DNA of 64,000 nucleotides from Lachnospiraceae bacterium (GTDB taxonomy: Bacteria; Bacillota; Clostridia; Lachnospirales; Lachnospiraceae). Below the pieces are notes generated by a model, which saw only the letters and a program-made list of their open reading frames with translations, was not told where the DNA came from and did no database searches. The translations under genes and the position numbers were made by a program. The stretch covers positions 29,463-93,462 of the forward strand of contig JAAWRC010000010.1 of NCBI GenBank assembly GCA_022800815.1, in the 5' to 3' direction. This document shows, in pieces, positions 50,344 through 56,820 of this stretch (within the stretch, counting starts at the first letter, position 1; every line of letters starts with the position of its first letter).

Positions 50344-50532
50344 ATGATACGGACAGTTACTTTGGATAAAAATCAAGTGCCCACAGAGGAGCAGATCAAG
50401 CAGATAAAAGAAGCGGCAAAGAGGGAGATTGTATTTGACGAGGATTCTCCGGAGCTTACGCCTGCGATGGAAAAGGCGTTTCGTCTGGCAGCGAAAAACC
50501 GCAATACGCAAAGAAAAATAAATATATCATGA
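50344..50532 (+). CDS. Small acidic/basic protein, antitoxin-like
   Basis: 62 residues: MIRTVTLDKNQVPTEEQIKQ, then FDEDSPELTPAMEKAFRLAAKNRN. The pattern 'vFDEDsPElTpem..aF' occurs in short antitoxin-like proteins of Clostridia usually paired with a RelE/BrnT-type toxin. No toxin gene is adjacent; instead the stop overlaps the MGMT-like gene (ATGA). AAAGGAG precedes ATG 50344. Confidence 0.6.
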   Translation: MIRTVTLDKNQVPTEEQIKQIKEAAKREIVFDEDSPELTPAMEKAFRLAAKNRNTQRKINIS

Positions 50533-50843
50533 TAACGGGGCGAACATTAGACGATGACCTGATCTACGAAATTCTCTCCGTGGTGGAGGAGATCCCGGAG
50601 GGATGTGTTGCCACCTACGGACAGATTGCCCGCCTGATCGGCAGAGACAAGAATGCGAGGCTTGTGGGAAGGGTGCTTTCCATGGCCGAGTATTATGGGA
50701 CTTATCCCTGCCACCGGGTGGTGAACCATGCGGGACGGCTGGTTCCGGGATGGCAGGAGCAAAGATATCTGCTTCTTGAGGAGGGTGTTCCCTTTAAGGA
50801 TGATTTTCATGTGGATATCGTGCGCTGCCGATGGGAGTGTTAG
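50529..50843 (+). CDS. MGMT-family alkyltransferase-like protein
   Basis: 104 residues: only the DNA-binding half of O6-alkylguanine-DNA alkyltransferase. EEIPEGCVATYGQIARLIG and YPCHRVVNHAGRL are present. The acceptor Cys of PCHRV is kept, unlike alkyltransferase-like (Atl) proteins with Trp there, so it might still be active. Recognises O6-alkylguanine lesions. Overlaps the upstream 62-residue gene by 4 bp. Confidence 0.85.
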   Translation: MITGRTLDDDLIYEILSVVEEIPEGCVATYGQIARLIGRDKNARLVGRVLSMAEYYGTYPCHRVVNHAGRLVPGWQEQRYLLLEEGVPFKDDFHVDIVRCRWEC

Positions 50844-50902
50844 GGAAACTCAAGACGTGATTTTATATAGCAGACGGCAAATATTTTTGTCGTTTACCAT
50901 AG

Positions 50903-50952
50903 TTGACACAGTGTCAGAACAGTGCTATACTACGAATGGTGACACTGTGTCA
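50903..50952 (+). promoter_or_regulatory. Flavodoxin promoter with paired TGACAC-N-GTGTCA operators
   Basis: TTGACA (50903-50908), 17 bp, TATACT (50926-50931). TGACACAGTGTCA (50904-50916) overlaps the -35 and TGACACTGTGTCA (50940-50952) lies past the start site. Both are perfect 6-1-6 palindromes centred 36 bp apart. Confidence 0.82.
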
Positions 50953-50977
50953 AGATCAGGTGAAAGGAGAATTTCAT

Positions 50978-51451
50978 ATGAGCAAGAAGGTTTTGATCGC
51001 CTATTTTTCTGCCAGCGGCGTGACGGCACGAGTAGCCAAGGAGATGGCGGAGGCCGTGGGAGCGGATCTGTACGAGATCTGTCCGGAGGTGCCTTACACG
51101 TCCGCAGACCTGGACTGGACGGACAAAAAGAGCCGCAGCACCGCAGAGATGAACGATCCGGGCTGTCGTCCGGCGATTGCGGCGCCTGTGGAGGATATGG
51201 ACCGGTATGATACGGTTCTGGTGGGCTTCCCGGTTTGGTGGTATGTGGAGCCCCGGATCGTGGACACCTTCCTTGAAAGCTACGATTTTTCCGGCAAAAC
51301 CCTGATTCCCTTTGCCACATCCGGCGGCAGCGGGATCGGAAAAGCGGAGAAGAGTCTTAGGGCTCATTGCCCTGGGGCCTCCTGGGAAAAAGGACAGCTT
51401 TTGAACGGGCGAGGTGCGGCGGACTGGGCAAAACATATTTTGCAGGGGTAA
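50978..51451 (+). CDS. Flavodoxin
   Basis: 157 residues. FMN phosphate loop YFSASGVTARVAKEMAE at the N-terminus, VGFPVWWYVEPRIVDTFLES and PFATSGGSGIGKAEKSLR around the flavin. Single-electron carrier or quinone-type reductase, cytoplasmic. AAAGGAG precedes ATG 50978. The promoter operators imply repression by a TetR protein, probably the one encoded at 51631. Confidence 0.9.
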   Translation: MSKKVLIAYFSASGVTARVAKEMAEAVGADLYEICPEVPYTSADLDWTDKKSRSTAEMNDPGCRPAIAAPVEDMDRYDTVLVGFPVWWYVEPRIVDTFLESYDFSGKTLIPFATSGGSGIGKAEKSLRAHCPGASWEKGQLLNGRGAADWAKHILQG

Positions 51452-51630
51452 CTTTTGCAGCCAAAGCTTACAGCCGGGCAGGAGATATAGCAGACGGCCA
51501 ATAAATCTGCAAAATCTGCCTATCGTCTGCTTCAAATGGCTGTTCCCTGACGAAGACAGAATCCAATATTCTAACCGCACAGGTGGAAATATTTTTGCTA
51601 CAGAAATTTGCTCAGCAAGAGGGGACAGAT

Positions 51631-52257
51631 ATGCCAAAGGGTTCGGAAGAATTGATTCGTGCAAGAAAAGAAGAGATCATAAACGTATGCGCCTCTCTTT
51701 ATGAGACGATGGGGTTCAAGGATATTACGATCCGGGACATTGGGGCGAAAACCTCCTTTACCCGCACCTCCATCTATAATTATTTTCAGACGAAGGAGGA
51801 GATTTTTCTTGCCCTGCTCGGACGGGAGCATGATCGGTGGACTGCGGATTTAAGGGCGGTCCTTCAAAACAATGATACCCTGTCCGGTGCCGGATTTGCG
51901 AGGGAACTCGCCCGCACTCTGGAAAAGAGAGGCTGTATGTTGAAGCTGATCTCCATGAATCTCCATGATATGGAGGGGAACAGCCGCCTGGAAAACCTTG
52001 TGGCATTTAAAGTGGCCTATGCCGACGCCAGGCGGGCCGTTGCCGCCTGCCTGGAAAAGTTTTTCCCTCACATGACGGATGGAGATATCCAGGGCTTTCT
52101 ATATGCCTTTTTCCCCTTCCTTTTTGGCGTGTATCCCTACACGGCGCACACGGAAAAACAGTTGGAGGCGATGAAGCTTGCCCGTGTGGATAATGTCGAT
52201 TACTCCATTTTTGAGATCACGGAGGCCTTTGTTTCCAACCTGTTAGCGGGCATGTAG
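51631..52257 (+). CDS. TetR-family regulator 2
   Basis: 208 residues. N-terminal HTH: INVCASLYETMGFKDITIRD and TSFTRTSIYNYFQTKEEIF. The C-terminal domain (about 80-208) has aromatic-rich YAFFPFLFGVYPYT. ATG 51631 follows AAGAGGGG; the open frame begins earlier without a ribosome site. Likely regulator of the flavodoxin 180 bp upstream. Converges with the methyltransferase gene. Confidence 0.87.
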   Translation: MPKGSEELIRARKEEIINVCASLYETMGFKDITIRDIGAKTSFTRTSIYNYFQTKEEIFLALLGREHDRWTADLRAVLQNNDTLSGAGFARELARTLEKRGCMLKLISMNLHDMEGNSRLENLVAFKVAYADARRAVAACLEKFFPHMTDGDIQGFLYAFFPFLFGVYPYTAHTEKQLEAMKLARVDNVDYSIFEITEAFVSNLLAGM

Positions 52258-52311
52258 ATGCTCTTTCTACTCTGCCGTTGGCAATGTTAGGAGCGGAAGT
52301 GGCCCCTCGCC

Positions 52312-53160
52312 CTATTTCTGTTTGACCAGCATGGCGCTCCCGTGGAGGTCGGCCAGGGGGATCGCCATCAGCCCTTCTTCCAGGCAGAACTGCCGCACGG
52401 CCTTCCCGGCTCCCGGAAACTGGGAGCTGTTGTAGTCGTGGACCAGGATCACGCCGCCGGGGACCAGCTTCGGCCAGAAGGCGTAAAGGCCCGAGAGGGT
52501 CGGTTCGTAGAGATCCGGGTCCAGGCTCACGAAGGCCAGAGGCGGCAGGTTCTCCGGGAGGGATTCCGGGAAATGTCCCTTGCAGAAAACGGCCCGCTCC
52601 GGGTGGGACAGCCGGCTTCGGACCAGTTCTTCGCTGGTGTCGCCAAAGTCCCCGGCCGAAGCCCTTGTGCAGATGTCAAGCTGTCGTTCCGTTTCCACGT
52701 CGGCGCTGGAAAAGCCGCTGAAAGTGTCGAAGAGATAGAGGGGCCGGTCCGGAAAGAGCCGGTTCAGCTCCGCCGCCAGGGCGCCCTGGTAGACGCCAAG
52801 CTCGGCGACGGCTCCGGGAAGCTTGGCGGCGTTTATCTCTGCGGCCAGAAGCCGTACCTGGGCGAGTCTGAGGTCCATCAGATCCCGGAAGGGATTTAAG
52901 GTGCGGATTTCCCCGCCGTATCCAAGGTCCCGGAGCTGGCCTTCGATCTTAAGGACCGCCTCCCGGTTTAAGACGGTGATCCACACCAGATCCGGGCCCA
53001 TGGCCGGAATCTGTTCCGGGGAGATGACGGGAACCTGTCCCAGGACCGTTCCCTGTTTTTTTGGATTATTGTCGGCAAAGGCCAGAAGCTTCCCCGCCGC
53101 CGGGAGCCAGCGGGCGGCCATCTGTCCCCCCTGTCCGCTTCCAAATAAGATGATCTTCAT
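52312..53160 (-). CDS. TylF/MycF-related methyltransferase with N-terminal Rossmann domain
   Basis: 282 residues. The N-terminal domain (1-95) has FGSGQGGQMAARWL and LLAFADNNPKKQG, as in PglD/nucleoside-sugar-binding domains. The C-terminal TylF-like methyltransferase part contains VAELGVYQGALAAELNRLFP, LYLFDTFSGFS, FVSLDPDLYEPTLSGLYAFWP and GGVILVHDYNSS (metal/SAM site). Such fusions occur in surface-sugar and secondary metabolite pathways. No neighbours of that kind here. Substrate unknown. Confidence 0.75.
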   Translation of the reverse strand: MKIILFGSGQGGQMAARWLPAAGKLLAFADNNPKKQGTVLGQVPVISPEQIPAMGPDLVWITVLNREAVLKIEGQLRDLGYGGEIRTLNPFRDLMDLRLAQVRLLAAEINAAKLPGAVAELGVYQGALAAELNRLFPDRPLYLFDTFSGFSSADVETERQLDICTRASAGDFGDTSEELVRSRLSHPERAVFCKGHFPESLPENLPPLAFVSLDPDLYEPTLSGLYAFWPKLVPGGVILVHDYNSSQFPGAGKAVRQFCLEEGLMAIPLADLHGSAMLVKQK

Positions 53161-53218
53161 GCGTATTCCTCTCTATGATTCAAAGCGCTATATCCCAAAA
53201 CTGTGCAATATTGACAAA

Positions 53219-53245
53219 ATTTTTTCAAATATTTTTTGAAAAAAT
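53219..53245. promoter_or_regulatory. AT-rich palindrome upstream of the 53.27 kb promoter
   Basis: ATTTTTTCAAA-TATTT-TTTGAAAAAAT, perfect 11-bp arms. It lies between the methyltransferase gene (minus) and a plus-strand promoter; possible operator. Confidence 0.5.
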
Positions 53246-53266
53246 ATCGGAATTTCAAAAAATTTA

Positions 53267-53295
53267 TTGACGAAATCGGCAGAATGAACTATACT
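53267..53295 (+). promoter_or_regulatory. Plus-strand sigma-A promoter reading toward mop
   Basis: TTGACG (53267-53272), 17 bp spacer, TATACT (53290-53295). The first plus-strand gene is mop at 53756, so the transcript would carry a leader of about 450 nt antisense to the 84-residue minus-strand gene. Confidence 0.55.
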
Positions 53296-53317
53296 GAACC
53301 CATAGACTGCAGTATGT

Positions 53318-53572
53318 TTATGGATTTTTACTGTGGGAACCGCAGGGGTCTTCGTTGGGTCCCTTTCCCATAAGGCCTTTCAGCCTGTCCATGCCGATGT
53401 CCGAGAGAAAGACCAGCTCGCTTGGATTCCCGTTTAGATCCTCCCCCCGAAGGCGGAGGAGATTGGCGGTTTCATAAAAGTCGATGGGGAGTTCTCGGCG
53501 GAACGTTTCACCGGTTTTTTCGTCGGTCACCTCGACGGTGACCATGCTGGCGTGGATCTCACGTAATTCCAT
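53318..53572 (-). CDS. Hypothetical 84-residue protein
   Basis: MELREIHASMVTVEVTDEKT, then GETFRRELPIDFYETANLLRL, LVFLSDIGMDRLKGLMGKG and a Cys/Ser/His end. Soluble, mixed alpha/beta, coding-like. ATG 53572 stands 8 nt after GGAGG; the ATG at 53587 overlaps that site. A minus-strand promoter candidate lies just upstream. No family recognised. Its whole length would be antisense to the long mop leader. Confidence 0.55.
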   Translation of the reverse strand: MELREIHASMVTVEVTDEKTGETFRRELPIDFYETANLLRLRGEDLNGNPSELVFLSDIGMDRLKGLMGKGPNEDPCGSHSKNP

Positions 53573-53602
53573 AAGAAATACCTCCATGATCTTGATAGAT
53601 CT

Positions 53603-53632
53603 ATTCTAGCATTGCGGGGACAGAAAGGGCAA
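53603..53632 (-). promoter_or_regulatory. Candidate promoter of the 84-residue gene
   Basis: On the minus strand TTGCCC (53627-53632), 18 bp spacer, TAGAAT (53603-53608). Confidence 0.4.
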
Positions 53633-53642
53633 GGGTTTTCGT

Positions 53643-53676
53643 ATCGTCAATGGCAAAGTAATCTGCCCTTGACGAT
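53643..53676 (+). other. Leader hairpin upstream of mop
   Basis: ATCGTCAATGGCA (53643-53655) pairs with TGCCCTTGACGAT (53664-53676) at 12 of 13 positions around an 8-nt loop, 80 nt before the mop ATG. No T tract follows, so a regulatory or stabilising RNA element is likelier than a terminator. Confidence 0.5.
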
Positions 53677-53755
53677 CGATCCTCCGGGGGATGTGGATGC
53701 ATATTGCCGTTGCGGGAACCAGGGGAATTTTGTTTTTGTAGAAGGAGGGTATCGA

Positions 53756-56503
53756 ATGATCAAAAAAGTACTTATCATCAATGGGGTGGAACGCACCATT
53801 GTGGTGGACGAAAGTGAGTCTCTGGCTCAGGTACTGAGGGACCGCCTGCTCCTCACCGGCTGTAAGATCGGCTGCGGCGAGGGACACTGTGGTGCGTGTA
53901 ACGTCATCGTGGACGGAAAGGTGACCCGCTCCTGTATCACGAAGATCGCAAAGGTTCCGGACTATGCGAAGGTGGAGACCATCGAGGGGATCGGGACGCT
54001 GGAGGACCTTCATCCGCTGCAGGCGGCCTGGGTGGCCCACGGCTGTGCCCAGTGCGGCTTCTGTTCTCCTGGCTTTATTATGAGCGCCAAGGTGCTTCTG
54101 GAGAACAATCCTTCTCCCACCAGGGAAGAGGTGCGGGAATGGTTCAACAAGAACCGGAACCTCTGCCGCTGTACCGGTTATAAGCCTCTCATTGACGCTG
54201 TCATGGATGCGGCGAAGGTGCTCCGGGGTGAGATGTCCAAGGAGGACCTCATGTTCCTTCCCACGGACAATAAGATTATCGGGACCAGCTATGCCCGTCC
54301 TTCCGGCGCCGCCAAGGTGACCGGCCAGTGGAACTTCGGCGCCGACGAGATCAAGAACCTGCCGGAGGATACGCTGCAGATCGCTCTGGTGCAGGCGGAA
54401 GTCTCCCATGCCAATATCAAAGGCATTGACTGCTCCGAGGCCGAGAAGATGCCCGGCGTGGAGCGGATCATTACATATAAGGACGTGCCCGGCAAGAACC
54501 GGATCACCGGTCTCATCACCTTCCCCACCAACAAGGGAGACGGCTGGGACCGCCCGATTCTCTGTGACGAGAAGGTGTTCCAGTATGGTGACGCCATCGC
54601 CATGGTCTGTGCGGACACGGCAGCGCATGCGAAAGCGGCCGCCAAGGCGGTGAAGGTGGATCTGGAGGTCCTTCCGGCCTACATGTCCGCTCCGGAAGCC
54701 ATGGCTCCCGATGCCATCGAGATCCATCCCGGCACGCCCAATGTGTATTATGAGACCAACTGTATCAAGGGCGAGGACACGGCTCCCATCATGGAGAGCG
54801 CACCCAATGTGGTTGAGGTGGAAGCGTATTGTTCTCGTCAGCCTCATCTTCCCATTGAGCCGGACGTGGCTTACGCCTACACTGACGAAGAAGGCCGTCT
54901 GACCATCCACTCCAAATCCATCGGGATCCATCTGCACCATGCCATGATCGGCGAGGGTATTGGCGTGGCTCCGGAGAAGCTGAGACTGGTTCAGCTCCAT
55001 GCGGGCGGCACGTTTGGCTATAAGTTCTCTCCGACCATTGAGGCTCTGGTGGGTGTGGCGGCTCTGGTGACGAAGCGCCCCGTGGCCCTGAATTTTGACA
55101 TGTATCAGATGATCACCTACACCGGAAAGAGAAGCCCCGGCTTTATGAACATCAAGCTGGCCGCCGACGAGAACGGCAAGCTTCTGGCTCTGGAAGGCGA
55201 CAACTATATCGATCATGGTCCTTACTCGGAGTTCGGCGATCTTTTGACCATGCGTCTGAGCCAGTTCGTGGGCGCCGGCATGGATATCAAGAATATCCGC
55301 AATAAGTCTCAGACGGTCTGCACGAACCATGCCTATGGTGCGGCCTTCAGAGGCTACGGTGCGCCCCAGTCCTTCATGGGCGGCGACATCGCCCTGGATG
55401 TGATGGCGGCGAAGATGGGGATCGATCCCTTCGAGTTCCGTGCCATGAACTGCTACAAGGAGTCCGAGGGTTCCACCACGCCCAACGGCTGTAAGCCGGA
55501 TGTGTACTGCCTGGAGGATCTCTTTGACCTGGCAAGGCCCAAGTATCAGGCCAACAAGGCGTATGCGGAGGAACTCAACAAAACCAAGAGCGAGGACGGC
55601 AAGTACAAATACGGTGTCGGCGTTTCCCTGGGTATCTATGGCTGCGGCCTGGACGGCGTGGACTCCTCGGAAGCCTGGGCAGAGCTCAATGCGGACGGCA
55701 CCGTTACCATCTACAATTCCTGGGAGGATCACGGACAGGGCGCCGACATCGGAACGCTGACCCATGCCCATGAGACCCTTCGTCAGGCTGGCTTTAAGCC
55801 GGAGCAGATCAAGCTGGTCATGAACGACACGGGCTTAACGCCCAATTCTGGTCCTGCCGGCGGCTCCCGTTCCAACGTCATGTCCGGAAATGCGACCCGT
55901 GTGGCCTGCGAGATGCTCATTGACGCCATGAAGAAACCGGACGGCTCCTTCCGCACCTACGACGAGATGAAGGCGGAGGGCCTGGCTCTCAAGTATGAGG
56001 GCAAGTGGGTGGCCACCGGCTGTTCGGACTGTGACATGGAGACGGCACAGGGGAATCCTTTCTCCGTCTACATGTACTGTATTTCCCTGCCCGTCGTCCG
56101 GGTGGAGATGGCGACCGGCAAGGTGAAGGTCGTGAAGTTCACGATGGTTTCGGACTTTGGCACCATTATCAACAAGATCGTGGTGGACGGCCAGGTGATG
56201 GGCGCCATCGCACAGGGCATCGGCCTTGCGCTTTCCGAGGACTTCGAGGACCTCAAGAAGCATACCACGCTTCAGAAGTGCGGCATTCCGTACCCGAATG
56301 ACGTACCGGATGACATTGAGCTGATTTATCAGACGAATCATCCCCGTCCTCTTGGACCGTATGGTGCGGCCGGCTGTGGCGAGGGACCGCTTGCGGCGCC
56401 TCACCCTGCAATCCTCAATGCCATTTATAATGCCACCGGCGCCAGGGTCACGAAGATCCCTGCCCGCCCGGAGGTTGTGAAGGCGGCCATCGACGCTCTG
56501 TAA
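53756..56503 (+). CDS. mop: Molybdenum aldehyde oxidoreductase (MOP type)
   Basis: 915 residues, xanthine oxidase family without an FAD domain. Cys 40, 45, 48 and 60 form the plant-type [2Fe-2S] site. Cys 100, 103, 137 and 139 (AQCGFCSPG; NLCRCTGYKP) form the second. All eight fall at the same numbers as in D. gigas MOP (907 residues, established structure). Moco contacts are seen in AAFRGYGAPQS (Arg 532), and GCGEGPL supplies a glutamate (876) aligned with the catalytic base Glu869 of MOP. Likely oxidises aldehydes to acids in the cytoplasm, giving electrons to ferredoxin or flavodoxin; purine-type substrates are not excluded. ATG 53756 has GAAGGAGG. Eight tightly spaced genes follow. Confidence 0.9.
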   Translation: MIKKVLIINGVERTIVVDESESLAQVLRDRLLLTGCKIGCGEGHCGACNVIVDGKVTRSCITKIAKVPDYAKVETIEGIGTLEDLHPLQAAWVAHGCAQCGFCSPGFIMSAKVLLENNPSPTREEVREWFNKNRNLCRCTGYKPLIDAVMDAAKVLRGEMSKEDLMFLPTDNKIIGTSYARPSGAAKVTGQWNFGADEIKNLPEDTLQIALVQAEVSHANIKGIDCSEAEKMPGVERIITYKDVPGKNRITGLITFPTNKGDGWDRPILCDEKVFQYGDAIAMVCADTAAHAKAAAKAVKVDLEVLPAYMSAPEAMAPDAIEIHPGTPNVYYETNCIKGEDTAPIMESAPNVVEVEAYCSRQPHLPIEPDVAYAYTDEEGRLTIHSKSIGIHLHHAMIGEGIGVAPEKLRLVQLHAGGTFGYKFSPTIEALVGVAALVTKRPVALNFDMYQMITYTGKRSPGFMNIKLAADENGKLLALEGDNYIDHGPYSEFGDLLTMRLSQFVGAGMDIKNIRNKSQTVCTNHAYGAAFRGYGAPQSFMGGDIALDVMAAKMGIDPFEFRAMNCYKESEGSTTPNGCKPDVYCLEDLFDLARPKYQANKAYAEELNKTKSEDGKYKYGVGVSLGIYGCGLDGVDSSEAWAELNADGTVTIYNSWEDHGQGADIGTLTHAHETLRQAGFKPEQIKLVMNDTGLTPNSGPAGGSRSNVMSGNATRVACEMLIDAMKKPDGSFRTYDEMKAEGLALKYEGKWVATGCSDCDMETAQGNPFSVYMYCISLPVVRVEMATGKVKVVKFTMVSDFGTIINKIVVDGQVMGAIAQGIGLALSEDFEDLKKHTTLQKCGIPYPNDVPDDIELIYQTNHPRPLGPYGAAGCGEGPLAAPHPAILNAIYNATGARVTKIPARPEVVKAAIDAL

Positions 56504-56597
56504 GAGGTATGCCTGGTGACAGGAACGGGCGATGGAAGAACGTTTCGATAACGTCAGGTAATGCGTGACAAATATCATGTAAGAAGTATCATGACGG

Positions 56598-56627
56598 GAG
56601 AATCCTGCTTCTGCAGGATTCTCTTTT
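56598..56627 (+). terminator. Terminator after mop
   Basis: GAGAATCCTGC-TTCT-GCAGGATTCTC with TTTT, an 11-bp perfect stem 95 bp past the mop stop. Confidence 0.85.
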
Positions 56628-56656
56628 CAAAAGAAACCACCATGTCAGCATTGCAG

Positions 56657-56775
56657 AAACCACCATAAATGAAAGTGGTTTATTTTGAGCCTCCGGCGGA
56701 TGCGCAGAAAATGGGAGGGGAAGATGTCACTTCGTGACCCCATTTTCGCGCAGTTCAGCGCTGGAGCGCTGAACT
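56657..56775 (+). other. Cluster of RNA hairpins in the leader of the dicluster gene
   Basis: Three stems follow one another. AAACCAC/GTGGTTT spans 56657-56681. A long bulged hairpin, TGCGCAGAAAATGGG with CCCATTTTCGCGCA, encloses GTCAC-TTC-GTGAC (56701-56752). Then AGTTCAGCGCT-GG-AGCGCTGAACT occupies 56752-56775. The coding start is 45 nt downstream. No sigma-A promoter is obvious in the 56504-56820 gap. Structured leader, attenuator or processing element. Confidence 0.5.
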
Positions 56776-56820
56776 TTCAAAGTAACCGATTTTCGAAGGG
56801 CTGCGGGACGGAGGGAGAAC

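Noticed and set aside
53606..55771. 721-codon minus-strand open frame opposite mop
   Set aside because: Shadow of the GC-rich mop coding strand; no ribosome site, no recognisable domain, and the plus strand encodes a clear enzyme.
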